The notes under the pieces: generated by a model
The model's input: the letters and a program-made list of their open reading frames with translations, nothing else
Database searches by the model: none
What the model was told of the DNA's origin: nothing
Made by a program: the position numbers and the translations under genes
Origin: an uncultured Neptuniibacter sp.
GTDB lineage: Bacteria; Pseudomonadota; Gammaproteobacteria; Pseudomonadales; Balneatricaceae
Direction of reading: 5' to 3'
NCBI RefSeq assembly: GCF_947498015.1
Contig: NZ_CANMIR010000009.1
Span: 81,409 to 145,408, forward strand
DNA: 64,000 bases
Shown here: piece by piece, positions 52,352 through 61,542 of the stretch
Layout of the letters: the number at the start of each line of letters is the position of its first letter
Numbering within the stretch: position 1 is the stretch's first letter

Positions 52352-53389
52352 ATGAAATACAATACGTTAGGCAGTACCGATCTTGAAGTGAGCCTCATCT
52401 GTCTCGGGACGATGACCTATGGTAGTGACCATACACAGGCAGAAGCGTTTGAGCAGATGGATTATGCTCAGGAGCAGGGGGTTAATTTTCTCGATGGGGC
52501 TGAGATGTACCCTATCCCAACGTCTGCAGAGTATCAGGGGCGGAACGAGGAGATTATCGGTAACTGGCTGAAGGCTCGTGGCAACCGGGATCAGATGGTG
52601 GTGGCAACTAAGGTCACAGGTCCTGGTGAGATGGTGAGTTATATCCGCGAGGATATGGCGCTGGATCGTCGTAATATTCGTGAGGCGATTACTCAGAGTT
52701 TGCGTCGTTTACAGACCGATTATATCGATCTTTACCAACTTCACTGGCCTGATCGAGCGACTAATTTTTTTGGGCAGCTCAATTATACACACCAGCCTGA
52801 GAAGGATGGGACACCGATTCTGGAAACGCTAGAAATATTGCAGGAACTGGTGGATGAAGGGCTTGTGCGGCACTTTGGCCTCTCCAATGAGAGTGCCTGG
52901 GGAGTCATGAAGTATCTGCAGTTAGCCGAGCTGCATGATCTACCGAAATGCGTGTCACTGCAGAACCCTTTCAGCTTGTTAAATCGCACCGCAGAAATCG
53001 CTTTAACCGAAGTGCTGCAGCGTGAAGAGGTTTCACTACTACCTTATTCCCCTCTGGGCTTTGGGGTACTTAGCGGTAAATATCTTGATGGTCAGCGTCC
53101 GCAGGGGGCTAGGATCACTCGCCACCCGACATATGCTCGTTATCTGAACGAGCAGGGGCAGTTGGCGACTCAGGCTTATGTAGATCTGGCTAAAAACTAT
53201 GGTCTCGATCCGGCCGTGATGGCACTGGCATGGGTCAATAGCAGAGATTATGTAGATGCCAATATCATAGGCGCGAGTAATATGGATCAGCTAAAGGCAA
53301 ATATTGCTTCTGCATCCTTGCAGATGGATGCTGAGCTGCTGGATGCGATTGAGACAATCCATGTGACCTATCCGAATCCCTGTCCATAA
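52352..53389 (+). CDS. tas: Aldo/keto reductase, Tas family
   Basis: A 345-residue NADP(H) oxidoreductase of the AKR superfamily: MKYNTLGSTDLEVSLICLGTMTYG, the catalytic-tyrosine segment FLDGAEMYP, the lysine in VVATKVTG and the histidine in YQLHWPD. Length and N-terminus match E. coli Tas (346). The natural substrate is unknown. ATG 52352 is chosen; the frame upstream overlaps rlmI. A terminator follows. Confidence 0.92.
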   Translation: MKYNTLGSTDLEVSLICLGTMTYGSDHTQAEAFEQMDYAQEQGVNFLDGAEMYPIPTSAEYQGRNEEIIGNWLKARGNRDQMVVATKVTGPGEMVSYIREDMALDRRNIREAITQSLRRLQTDYIDLYQLHWPDRATNFFGQLNYTHQPEKDGTPILETLEILQELVDEGLVRHFGLSNESAWGVMKYLQLAELHDLPKCVSLQNPFSLLNRTAEIALTEVLQREEVSLLPYSPLGFGVLSGKYLDGQRPQGARITRHPTYARYLNEQGQLATQAYVDLAKNYGLDPAVMALAWVNSRDYVDANIIGASNMDQLKANIASASLQMDAELLDAIETIHVTYPNPCP

Positions 53390-53410
53390 CCATGATTGAT
53401 AAAATCGTTA

Positions 53411-53437
53411 GGGAGCCTTATATCGGCTCCCTTTTTT
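53411..53437 (+). terminator. Terminator after tas
   Basis: GGGAGCC (53411-53417) and GGCTCCC (53425-53431) with loop TTATATC, then TTTTTT. Confidence 0.9.
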
Positions 53438-53509
53438 ATGCGTGAGTTTGTCATTTTTTCGTTCTTTGCCAGACTGTAAAAAGAAAGAAGCAAGCAGGAA
53501 GGTGAGATT

Positions 53510-53917
53510 ATGTTGCAAGTCAGAGATGCGATGTACCCGGTGAATGTGCCGCTAAGGTATGAGATGCCTCTGGTGGATGCTGTGACCCATATTCTTGATT
53601 CAGGCTACCTTGGTCTGCCGGTTGTTGATGACGCGATGCATGTTGTGGGCTTCCTCTCAGAGTTTGATTGTTTACCCTATCTGGTCACAGATAGTTATCA
53701 CTGTGATAGTCATAAGCAGGTAAAAGATATTATGCGGACGGACCCGTTAACAGTCTCGCCCGGATTGAGTGTTGTAGATCTGGCTCAGCAGATGGAGCTG
53801 AACAAGCCGAAGGTGTACGCGGTAGTTGAAGAGGGGCGGCTGGTTGGGATTATCACTCGCAGCATGCTCATGAAAGAGCTTAATAATGCGTTGAAGAACT
53901 GCAAAGTTGTCGCTTAA
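53510..53917 (+). CDS. Two-CBS-domain protein
   Basis: A 135-residue stand-alone CBS pair (about 3-60 and 72-130): MLQVRDAMYPVNVPLRYEMP, GLPVVDDAMHVVGFLSEFD, then VKDIMRTDPLTVSPGLSV and GRLVGIITRSMLMKEL. Such modules bind adenosine nucleotides and tune partner proteins; no partner is fused or obvious nearby. GGAGGT-like bases (GGAAGGTGAG) stand before the ATG. Monocistronic, after the tas terminator and convergent with the HAD gene. Confidence 0.88.
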   Translation: MLQVRDAMYPVNVPLRYEMPLVDAVTHILDSGYLGLPVVDDAMHVVGFLSEFDCLPYLVTDSYHCDSHKQVKDIMRTDPLTVSPGLSVVDLAQQMELNKPKVYAVVEEGRLVGIITRSMLMKELNNALKNCKVVA

Positions 53918-53919
53918 TC

Positions 53920-53945
53920 GGGGGCGGTTAATCAGAACAGCCCCC
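53920..53945. terminator. Hairpin between convergent CBS and HAD genes
   Basis: GGGGGC (53920-53925) pairs with GCCCCC (53940-53945) around a 14-base loop, followed by TCTATTC. It is a plausible weak two-way terminator. Confidence 0.5.
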
Positions 53946-53963
53946 TCTATTCGTCTCGGGAAC

Positions 53964-54617
53964 TTATCTCAGGTCCAGAACAGGCCAGAGTTTGTCATTA
54001 GCCAGAGTTTCCAACTTTTCGTCTGGATTGACAGCGATCGGGTGACCTACCTGCTCAAGAAGAGGGAGGTCGTTGTGTGAGTCGCTGTAAAAATAGCTCT
54101 CACTGAGATCGTGCGGATTCGCTTCTAGCCAGTTATTCAGGCGTGTCACCTTGCCGCTCTGGAAGCAGGGTGTGCCCGAAACTTTTCCAGTGAACTGTCC
54201 ATCGACCTCTTCCGGGTCTGTTGCAATGATCTCGTCAACGCCCAAGTGAGCAGCGATGGGTCCTGTCACAAAACGGTTGGTAGCGGTGATAATCAGAAGA
54301 TAGTCGCCACGTTCGCGATGATTATTCAGGAGTTCCGCAGCCTTAGGCAACATCATAGGTTCAACCTTTTCCAGCATGAACTGCTGGTGTAAGGCATCCA
54401 GTTCATTACGGGGAAGCTTAGCTAAGGGACGCAGTGCAAATTCGAGAAACTCATAGATATCCAATCCCCCATTTTTATACTGCTCATAAAAATAGTCGTT
54501 TGCCCGGCTGTACTCTTCGCTATCAACAATCCCTTTTTCACATAAAAATTCGCCCCAGGCGTGATCGCTGTCACCGGCGAGAAGGGTATTGTCCAGGTCA
54601 AAAATTGCTAAGCTCAA
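53964..54617 (-). CDS. HAD-IB family phosphatase (SerB-like)
   Basis: A 217-residue HAD phosphatase: motif I FDLDNTLLAGDSDH, motif II IITATN, a lysine in QSGKVTRL and motif IV YSDSHNDLPLL. Similar proteins next to rppH in pseudomonads are annotated as histidinol-phosphatase or phosphoserine-phosphatase-like; the substrate here is not shown. I start at TTG 54617 because GAGGA lies 7 bases upstream and MSLAIFDLDNT fits the family; ATG 54635 would add six residues without a ribosome site. Divergent from rppH. Confidence 0.85.
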   Translation of the reverse strand: MSLAIFDLDNTLLAGDSDHAWGEFLCEKGIVDSEEYSRANDYFYEQYKNGGLDIYEFLEFALRPLAKLPRNELDALHQQFMLEKVEPMMLPKAAELLNNHRERGDYLLIITATNRFVTGPIAAHLGVDEIIATDPEEVDGQFTGKVSGTPCFQSGKVTRLNNWLEANPHDLSESYFYSDSHNDLPLLEQVGHPIAVNPDEKLETLANDKLWPVLDLR

Positions 54618-54752
54618 AAACGTATCCTCAAACATCGATTAACTGCCGCAAGCATAGGGCCGAAAAGCAGTGAATGCAATTCAATCAAATGGGATTTGCT
54701 GACAGTGAAAGAAGTATGGAACAATAGCTGAAAAAGATTTAGGAATTTTGAA

Positions 54753-55244
54753 GTGATTGATTCAGATGGGTTCAGGCCGAATGTCGGTATCATTCTGGCT
54801 AACTCGCTGGGTCAGGTCCTTTGGGCAAGACGCATTGGCCAGGATGCCTGGCAGTTCCCTCAGGGGGGGATCAATGAAGATGAATCCCCAGAAGAGGCAA
54901 TGTTTCGCGAACTGAGAGAGGAAGTTGGACTCTCGGCTGCAGATGTAGAGATCGTCGCTGTAACGCGCGGTTGGTTAAGATATAGATTGCCCAAACGAAT
55001 GATCCGGCGCAATTCGCATCCTGTATGCGTCGGCCAGAAGCAAAAATGGTTTTTGCTGCGGATGTTGAGTGCAGATAGTGCTGTCACCATTGATCATACA
55101 GAGTCACCTGAGTTCGATGGTTGGCGGTGGGTCAGTTATTGGTATCCGCTTGGCCAGGTAGTGTCTTTTAAACGTGAGGTTTATCGTAAAGCGATGCGGG
55201 AGTTATCTCCAAAGTTGTCGCGAATCAATATTATTGATTCCTGA
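54753..55244 (+). CDS. rppH: RNA pyrophosphohydrolase
   Basis: Nudix enzyme that removes pyrophosphate from the 5' end of mRNA and so triggers decay by RNase E. The start [15 protein letters not shown] and the box [23 protein letters not shown] match E. coli RppH, as does [12 protein letters not shown]. It starts at GTG 54753 with AGGA 8 bases upstream. 163 residues. ptsP follows after 14 bases and is probably in the same operon, as in E. coli. Confidence 0.96.
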   Translation: MIDSDGFRPNVGIILANSLGQVLWARRIGQDAWQFPQGGINEDESPEEAMFRELREEVGLSAADVEIVAVTRGWLRYRLPKRMIRRNSHPVCVGQKQKWFLLRMLSADSAVTIDHTESPEFDGWRWVSYWYPLGQVVSFKREVYRKAMRELSPKLSRINIIDS

Positions 55245-55258
55245 AAGGGGAGTGATAG

Positions 55259-57532
55259 ATGCTGGATGTCTTAAGAAAAATTGTACAGGAGGTGAGTGTC
55301 GCTCCAGATCTGGAGTCGGTACTGAACCTGATTGTGCGTAGAATCCAGCGTTCTATGAAGACAGAGGTCTGTTCCACGTACCTCTTTGATCCAAGTGATC
55401 AACGCTATGTTTTAATGGCATCTGAGGGCCTCAATCAGGAAGCGATCGGGAGTGTCCGTCTCTCCGCTTCAGAAGGTCTCGTGGGGCTGGTGGTCGCTCG
55501 TGCAGAACCGATCAATCTTGAAAACGCCGCTGATCATCCTGCGTTCAAATATGTTGAATCTACCGGTGAGGAACGTTTTAGTTCATTTCTCGGTGTGCCG
55601 ATCATACATCATCGTGATGTGCTGGGTGTGTTGGTCGTGCAGCAAAAAGAGACACGCCGCTTTGATGAGAGTGAAGAGGCGTTTCTTGTTACGCTCTCTG
55701 CTCAGTTAGCGGGCGCTATTGCCCATGCAGAGGCAACGGGATCTTTAGGTTCAGTTGCGGAACAGGAAAAGAAGGCTGTTGATCTTCGTTTTGAAGGTGT
55801 AGCGGGATCCTCCGGGGTAGCGATAGGTTCTGCAACAGTGATCGCTCCACCTGCTGATCTGGCTTCGGTACCGGATAAAGTTGCCAAAGATATCCAGAAA
55901 GAGATCGCGAGTTTTCAGGAAGCACTGAAACTGGTGCGAAGAGATATTAAAGTTGTGGGCCGTAGCTTGGCGCAACGCCTGCGTTCTGAAGAACAGGCGC
56001 TCTTCGATGTTTACCTGCGGATGCTAGATGACAATGCGTTAGCCGGGGAGGTGGTCGCAACTATCGAAAAGGGTAATTGGGCTCAGGGTGCGCTGCGTGA
56101 AGTTGTAGCGGAACATGTGCGCCAGTTCTCTATGATGGATGACCCGTACCTGCGTGAACGCGCTACCGATATTAAAGATTTGGGCCGTCGAGTCCTTGCC
56201 TACCTGCAGGAGGCTGCCCCTGCATCCCTCGAATTTACCAATGAGACTATCCTGGTTGCAGATGAGCTAACACCAGCGATGCTGGGCGAGGTGCCCAGTG
56301 AAAAATTGGTCGGCCTGGTCTCAGTTCATGGCTCCAGTAACTCCCATGCTGCAATTCTTGCGCGCTCGATGGGCATCCCGACCATCATGGGTGCTGTGGA
56401 TCTGCCTCTGACCCGTATCGATGGACGTGAGTTGATTCTGGATGGCTATTCAGGGCGTATCTATGTTCAGCCGGGAGAAGATCTCCTGAATGCTTACCGG
56501 GATATCGTCAAAGGTGAGCAGGAGCAAGCGGCAGAGCTTGAGGGGATCAAGGATCTGCCGGCAGAAACAAGTGATGGCTACAGAATGCCGTTATGGGTAA
56601 ATACCGGGTTGATTGCTGATGTGGCACGTTCACTGGATCGGGGTGCTGAGGGTATCGGTCTTTACCGAACCGAAGTCCCTTTTATGATCCGTGAATTTTT
56701 CCCCAGTGAACATGAACAGGCGCAAACCTATAGAAAACAGTTAGAAGCGTTTCATCCTCGCCCCGTAACCATGAGAACCTTGGATATAGGGGGTGATAAA
56801 GCGTTGCCCTACTTCCCAATTGAAGAGGAAAACCCATTTTTGGGGTGGCGAGGCATTCGGGTGACACTGGATCACCCTGAGATCTTCCTTGTGCAGGTTC
56901 GAGCCATGCTCAAAGCTGGGGAGGGTTTCGATAACCTGAGGATCATGTTACCGATGGTCACAAGTGTACGTGAGGTTGAAGAGGCGAATCGCCAGATAGA
57001 CCGGGCTGTACGCGAGCTGCAGGAGGAGGGGTTGGATATCAAACGCCCGATGGTGGGGGTGATGGTCGAAGTCCCGGCTGCGGTTTACCAAGTACGCAGG
57101 TTTGCACGCCGGGTTGATTTTATCTCAGTGGGTTCAAATGATTTGACCCAATATCTTCTGGCGGTGGATCGAAATAACCCCCGAGTGGCTGATCTCTATG
57201 TCAGTTACCACCCTGCTGTATTAAAAGCATTGGAGTACATCGCTCGAGAAGCTCACAAAGAAAATGCTACGGTCTCAATCTGTGGTGAGGTCGCCTCTGA
57301 GCCTGGGGGAGCATTGCTGTTGATGGCGATGGGGTATGATGTGCTTTCGATGAACGCAACTAACCTTCCAAAAGTGAAATCAGCTATCCGCTCAGTTAGT
57401 AAGGTTGATGCTGATCAACTGCTAAAAGAGGTGATGGCGATGGATGATGCTGATCGAATTCAGTTGCTTATTAATGAACGTCTTGAAAAGTTAGGGATCG
57501 CTCTTCCGGCCCAGCCAGTTATTCCTGGTTAG
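55259..57532 (+). CDS. ptsP: PTS enzyme I-Ntr
   Basis: A 757-residue phosphoenolpyruvate-protein phosphotransferase of the nitrogen PTS. It has a GAF sensor domain at about 1-165, the PEP-utiliser domains with the phosphorylated histidine H363 in HGSSNSHAAILARSMGIPTIMG, and the C-terminal TIM barrel with RTEVPFM, MRTLDIGGDKALPYF, SVGSNDLTQYLLAVDRNN and the catalytic cysteine in SICGEVASE. It passes phosphate to NPr and EIIA-Ntr, which are not in the window. Its last 14 bases overlap the end of the NRDE gene on the other strand. Confidence 0.96.
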   Translation: MLDVLRKIVQEVSVAPDLESVLNLIVRRIQRSMKTEVCSTYLFDPSDQRYVLMASEGLNQEAIGSVRLSASEGLVGLVVARAEPINLENAADHPAFKYVESTGEERFSSFLGVPIIHHRDVLGVLVVQQKETRRFDESEEAFLVTLSAQLAGAIAHAEATGSLGSVAEQEKKAVDLRFEGVAGSSGVAIGSATVIAPPADLASVPDKVAKDIQKEIASFQEALKLVRRDIKVVGRSLAQRLRSEEQALFDVYLRMLDDNALAGEVVATIEKGNWAQGALREVVAEHVRQFSMMDDPYLRERATDIKDLGRRVLAYLQEAAPASLEFTNETILVADELTPAMLGEVPSEKLVGLVSVHGSSNSHAAILARSMGIPTIMGAVDLPLTRIDGRELILDGYSGRIYVQPGEDLLNAYRDIVKGEQEQAAELEGIKDLPAETSDGYRMPLWVNTGLIADVARSLDRGAEGIGLYRTEVPFMIREFFPSEHEQAQTYRKQLEAFHPRPVTMRTLDIGGDKALPYFPIEEENPFLGWRGIRVTLDHPEIFLVQVRAMLKAGEGFDNLRIMLPMVTSVREVEEANRQIDRAVRELQEEGLDIKRPMVGVMVEVPAAVYQVRRFARRVDFISVGSNDLTQYLLAVDRNNPRVADLYVSYHPAVLKALEYIAREAHKENATVSICGEVASEPGGALLLMAMGYDVLSMNATNLPKVKSAIRSVSKVDADQLLKEVMAMDDADRIQLLINERLEKLGIALPAQPVIPG

Positions 57533-58301
57533 CCCCGATTGGATCTACGTTAAGCGCAAAAGTTTTCTGTTCTGTTTTTCCATGTTGATCGAAACTAAGT
57601 TCTGTGATCACAGTCTCTCCAGAGGGTTTCTGTAGGATCAGTGTGGTTGCTCGTGTTCCGTAATTTTCGGCTTGGATAAAACAGGATGAAAGTAATCGCT
57701 CCCACTCTAAGCTCACGCCGGTATCAGGTAGATGCTCATCTCTGGCGGTGGAGGGGTTGAGCATGATCTCTATCAAATCACTTTCTGATAGCGTTGGGTT
57801 GGCAAGAAGAGCTTGAAGTTTTGCTTTGGCGTATTCTAATTTAGGCCATGGAGTGTCCAGCAGTGCATTACTCATCCCGTATATGCCTGCAGAGAGTGCC
57901 CGGCTCTTTTCGCCTCTGTTCGAGCAGTAATAGAGGCCCTGCCGATCACCTAGAAGAAGGTTGAAGTCGCCATAAAGGTTCTTGTTCTCCTCAAGTCTGT
58001 CAATGTAGCCGCCGGCGCCTTCAGTCTTAATGAGGTAGCTGCGTGTGAGATCTCCGCGCGTTATCCCATCTGCTTTTCGATTTCTGCCATCTCTGTAGTT
58101 AGTGACGGCGGCGAACCTACCTGTCTGATTGATGCCGAGCCAGGTCCCACCCTGTTCCAGATCTCTGCCGGCTAAAACTTCTGGGTGATCTTGCCAGAAA
58201 TGCATTGATTGGCTGGGTCGGGCGTAAAATTCATCCCTGTTTGCAAGCAGAATAAAGGAGTATTCAGGGTGTGATTGATAGGCGAAGGTGATCAGGCACA
58301 T
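57519..58301 (-). CDS. NRDE/TANGO2-family protein
   Basis: A 260-residue protein starting MCLITFAYQ with the family's namesake NRDE in FILLANRDEFYARPS, followed by VLAGRDLEQGGTWLGINQTGRFAAVTNYRD. The second-position cysteine suggests an Ntn-hydrolase-like nucleophile after removal of Met, which is inference. TANGO2 relatives in eukaryotes are linked to haem or lipid handling; the bacterial role is unclear. Convergent with ptsP (14-base overlap) and divergent from the TSUP transporter gene. Confidence 0.88.
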   Translation of the reverse strand: MCLITFAYQSHPEYSFILLANRDEFYARPSQSMHFWQDHPEVLAGRDLEQGGTWLGINQTGRFAAVTNYRDGRNRKADGITRGDLTRSYLIKTEGAGGYIDRLEENKNLYGDFNLLLGDRQGLYYCSNRGEKSRALSAGIYGMSNALLDTPWPKLEYAKAKLQALLANPTLSESDLIEIMLNPSTARDEHLPDTGVSLEWERLLSSCFIQAENYGTRATTLILQKPSGETVITELSFDQHGKTEQKTFALNVDPIGANQE

Positions 58302-58391
58302 AGGTAAAGCTCGCTTTATTTCTGTAAGATAGCACTCCTTCTGAATTTTAAGTGGTTATTGTCTAAATAACACATCTTTAAGGGTGTATTG

Positions 58392-59192
58392 ATGTTAACT
58401 GTAATACTGACCTACTTGATATTAGGTGCGGCCGCAGGTGTCGTGGCTGGCCTTTTTGGTATTGGTGGTGGGGTTCTGATTGTTCCTGTGCTGGTGTTTA
58501 CGTTTGAACTGCAGGGCGTCTCTCCTGATGTTCTAACCCATGCGGCTGTCGCAACATCATTGGCCACTATCGTGGCTACGTCTATCAGCTCTGCACTTGC
58601 ACATCAGCGTAAGGGTGCTGTGCGTTGGGATATTGTTAAACCGCTTACCGCAGGTATTTTAATTGGGTCATTTGTTGGTGTTAAAACCGCTGGTTTGATG
58701 ACAGGTGAATGGTTGCAGATCGCTCTGGGCGTTTTTGCGTTAACGGTCGCTCTTCAGGTGGGTTTCAATATTAAACCGGAAGCGGGTGAAAAGCCGGTTT
58801 CTAAACGCGCCTACAATGTCGCGGGTGTTATTGTTGGTTGGTTATCCAGTATCTTCGGTATTGGCGGGGGAACATTAACCGTACCCTATTTGACCTGGAG
58901 TCGTCTCCAGTTACAACAAGCGGTGGCAACATCCGCTGCCTGTGGGCTTCCTATCGCCCTTATCGGTGCGTTAACCAATATTTGGGAGGGGTGGGGACAC
59001 CCTGCGATGCCGGAGTGGAGCTTGGGTTATATCTATCTGCCTGCTTTGTTAGGGATCGTGCTGACCAGCTCTATTTTTGCCAAGGTGGGTGCTAAACTGG
59101 CGCATACTCTCCCCTCTCATATATTGAAGCGTATTTTTGCTCTGTTTTTGTTCTTTGTTGGCTTACGTTTTCTCTTGAGTAACCTGCTTTAG
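58392..59192 (+). CDS. TSUP/TauE-SafE family transporter
   Basis: A 266-residue inner-membrane protein with about eight helices and the paired repeats of the TSUP family: [20 protein letters not shown] near residue 15 and [19 protein letters not shown] near 153. Members move sulfite, sulfoacetate or other organosulfur anions; the substrate is not predicted. ATG 58392 is preferred to the adjacent TTG. lgt follows after 10 bases and is likely to be co-transcribed. Confidence 0.9.
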   Translation: MLTVILTYLILGAAAGVVAGLFGIGGGVLIVPVLVFTFELQGVSPDVLTHAAVATSLATIVATSISSALAHQRKGAVRWDIVKPLTAGILIGSFVGVKTAGLMTGEWLQIALGVFALTVALQVGFNIKPEAGEKPVSKRAYNVAGVIVGWLSSIFGIGGGTLTVPYLTWSRLQLQQAVATSAACGLPIALIGALTNIWEGWGHPAMPEWSLGYIYLPALLGIVLTSSIFAKVGAKLAHTLPSHILKRIFALFLFFVGLRFLLSNLL

Positions 59193-59202
59193 GAGTCTGT
59201 TT

Positions 59203-59994
59203 GTGTGGGTGCATGATATTGATCCGATAGCGATCGCTCTGGGACCTCTGAAAATTCATTGGTATGGATTGATGTATCTGGCGGGTTTTGCTGCGGCCTG
59301 GTCATTAGGTGTGTACCGGGCGAGGAAACCGGGCTCGGGCTGGAAAGAGCAACAGATCTCTGATTTGATCTTCTGGGGTGCGATGGGGGTGGTGCTTGGC
59401 GGTCGGGCAGGTTATGTCCTGTTCTATAACTTTGACCGGTTTTTAGATGATCCGCTCTGGCTCTTTGCTGTTTGGGAGGGGGGGATGTCATTCCATGGCG
59501 GATTGCTAGGGGTGATTGTTGCCATGTTCCTCTTCGGGCGTCAGCAGCAGAAATCGCTGATGGAGATGACTGATTTTATTGCGCCTCTGATCCCTATCGG
59601 TTTGGGAATGGGGCGTATTGGCAACTTTATCGGTGGAGAGCTTTGGGGACGCACCACAGAACTCCCGTGGGGGGTTGTGTTTCCTCGTGGCGGTGAACTA
59701 CCGCGACATCCATCGCAACTGTATGAGTTTGTCCTCGAAGGTGTCCTGATGTTTATTGTACTGTGGTGGTTCTCTGCTAAACCACGGCCAAGGATGGCGG
59801 TGTCCGGCTTGTTCTTGCTGCTTTATGGTATTTTCCGTTCATCTGTAGAGTTCTACCGTGAACCCGATGGGCATATCGGCTTTATTGCGCTGGATTGGCT
59901 GACGATGGGGCAAGTACTGTCCTTGCCGATGATCTTGTTGGGGGCGCTGATGCTCGGGTTTGCTTATCAATGCTCAGGCCAGAAAAGGGCGTAA
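59203..59994 (+). CDS. lgt: Prolipoprotein diacylglyceryl transferase
   Basis: Inner-membrane enzyme that attaches diacylglycerol to the lipobox cysteine of prolipoproteins. Conserved blocks: [29 protein letters not shown] with its essential histidine, the Lgt signature [21 protein letters not shown], and the late [15 protein letters not shown]. 263 residues with about seven helices. GTG 59203 has AGGAG 7 bases upstream. The ptsP-lgt-thyA order of E. coli is kept apart from the NRDE and TSUP genes in between. Confidence 0.96.
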   Translation: MWVHDIDPIAIALGPLKIHWYGLMYLAGFAAAWSLGVYRARKPGSGWKEQQISDLIFWGAMGVVLGGRAGYVLFYNFDRFLDDPLWLFAVWEGGMSFHGGLLGVIVAMFLFGRQQQKSLMEMTDFIAPLIPIGLGMGRIGNFIGGELWGRTTELPWGVVFPRGGELPRHPSQLYEFVLEGVLMFIVLWWFSAKPRPRMAVSGLFLLLYGIFRSSVEFYREPDGHIGFIALDWLTMGQVLSLPMILLGALMLGFAYQCSGQKRA

Positions 59995-60003
59995 TGTTCA
60001 TAG

Positions 60004-60029
60004 AAAAGGCGGTTTACACCGCCTTTTTT
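60004..60029. terminator. Bidirectional terminator between lgt and thyA
   Basis: AAAAGGCGGT-TTAC-ACCGCCTTTT followed by TT. A runs precede and T runs follow, so it serves both convergent genes. Confidence 0.92.
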
Positions 60030-60042
60030 GTTTTTTGCGAAG

Positions 60043-60894
60043 TTACACCGAGAAGGGATATTGAATTGATTCGTGGTGTTCGTATCCTTCCACCTCAAAA
60101 TCATCAACAGTGACCCAGGTTTCAAGGTCTTCCAGCGTCTTAATATCTGGATTGATTTTGAAGGTAGGCAGCGTAAGCGGCTCACGGGTTAGCTGAACAT
60201 CACGCATCAGCCCCACCTGATCTTCATAGATATGGGCGTTAACGATTTTGTGATAAGCCTTGCCTGGCTTTTTTCCGGTGATTTGCGCCATGATGGCCAG
60301 TAGGAAATAAACCTGAATCATATTAAATGTCAGACCAAGCGGGACGTCGCAGCTACGTTGGGTGCTGTTCAGGTAAAGCGTATCCCCTAAGAGTGAGAAG
60401 TGGTGACTATACATGCAGGGGCGTAAACAACCCATGTGGAAAGCGCCGGGGTGATAGAAAGTGTAAATCTCACCTCGATCATCGATTCCTTGAGAAAGAT
60501 CATCAACGATCTTGCGTAGCAGATCTATGCTTCCGCCGTCTGGTTTAGGGAAGTTACGCCCCACTTTGCCATAAATGAAACCGCAGTCATCTTTGCCCTT
60601 ACGATAAGGGTTATTTAGCCAGGCTGTATTCTCATTGGCATTGGCGTCCCAGGTTTTAGTGCCGATCTTGCGAAAGTCGGCAGCATTATCATAACCCCGG
60701 AGGTAGCCAAGCATCTCTGCAATTGCTGACTTGTAGAACGTTTTTCGGGTAGTCACCATCGGGAATTCACCCTTGGCTACATCGTAGGTGAGATCAGCAT
60801 TAATGACTGTTAGGCAGCGTTTTCCGGTTCGCTCATTTTCGACCCAGACGCCTTCGTTAATAATGTTCTGACAGAGATCGAGGTATTGTCTCAT
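60043..60894 (-). CDS. thyA: Thymidylate synthase
   Basis: Methylates dUMP to dTMP with methylene-THF. The nucleophile cysteine is in [10 protein letters not shown], followed by [14 protein letters not shown], and the dUMP-binding HIYEDQ is in place. At 283 residues it is longer than E. coli ThyA (264). It belongs to the divergent subtype I know from Vibrio-like species, with [11 protein letters not shown] in place of the usual SRRIIVSAWN and an insertion [14 protein letters not shown] near residue 90. It is divergent from folA, which regenerates the folate it uses. Confidence 0.93.
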   Translation of the reverse strand: MRQYLDLCQNIINEGVWVENERTGKRCLTVINADLTYDVAKGEFPMVTTRKTFYKSAIAEMLGYLRGYDNAADFRKIGTKTWDANANENTAWLNNPYRKGKDDCGFIYGKVGRNFPKPDGGSIDLLRKIVDDLSQGIDDRGEIYTFYHPGAFHMGCLRPCMYSHHFSLLGDTLYLNSTQRSCDVPLGLTFNMIQVYFLLAIMAQITGKKPGKAYHKIVNAHIYEDQVGLMRDVQLTREPLTLPTFKINPDIKTLEDLETWVTVDDFEVEGYEHHESIQYPFSV

Positions 60895-61023
60895 TGGTTT
60901 GTGCTTAACCCTGTGGTTAAATTTAGTCTGGTCATGTTAACCAAAGCACGTTGCTAAGGTAAAGAATCTAACAGTGGGTTGGTGGTTATCTGCCCAATCC
61001 AGGCTGTTTAATAAGGAGTTTTC

Positions 61024-61527
61024 ATGAACCTGGCTATTATAGTGGCTCAGGCAAAAAATCGCGTCATCGGTATTAACAATAAGTTGCCCTGGCATCTCCC
61101 AGAGGATCTACGGTATTTCAAACAGGTGACTATGGGTAAGCCCATCATAATGGGACGTAATACCTATGAGTCGATTGGTCGCCCATTGCCGGGTAGAACA
61201 AATATTGTAATCTCCCGTCAGCCAGATTATTCGCCAGCTGGTGTTAAAGTGGTGGCAAGTTTGGAATTGGCGATAGAGTTGGCGGAAAGTATTGCGCTGA
61301 TTGATGGTGCTCAAGAAGCGATGGTGATAGGTGGGGCGCAGATCTACGCGCAGGCGCTGGATAGGGCTGACCGCCTTTATCTGACTGAAGTAGAAGCTGA
61401 AATTGAAGGGGACGCCTGGTTCCCGGAGTTTTCTCGTGATAAATGGGCTGAAGTGGGTAGAGAAGATTTTCAGGCTGAAGGGCCGAACCCGTATAACTAT
61501 AGCTTTATCGTTTTGGACAGAAATTAA
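61024..61527 (+). CDS. folA: Dihydrofolate reductase
   Basis: NADPH-dependent reduction of dihydrofolate; the target of trimethoprim. NKLPWHLPEDLRYFK (with the active-site acidic residue), GRNTYESIGRPLPGRTNIVI and the late VIGGAQIYAQAL are standard. 167 residues (E. coli 159). AAGGAG lies about 6 bases before the ATG. A 129-base divergent spacer is shared with thyA. birA follows after 15 bases. Confidence 0.97.
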   Translation: MNLAIIVAQAKNRVIGINNKLPWHLPEDLRYFKQVTMGKPIIMGRNTYESIGRPLPGRTNIVISRQPDYSPAGVKVVASLELAIELAESIALIDGAQEAMVIGGAQIYAQALDRADRLYLTEVEAEIEGDAWFPEFSRDKWAEVGREDFQAEGPNPYNYSFIVLDRN

Positions 61528-61542
61528 AGAAGGCAAAGTAGT

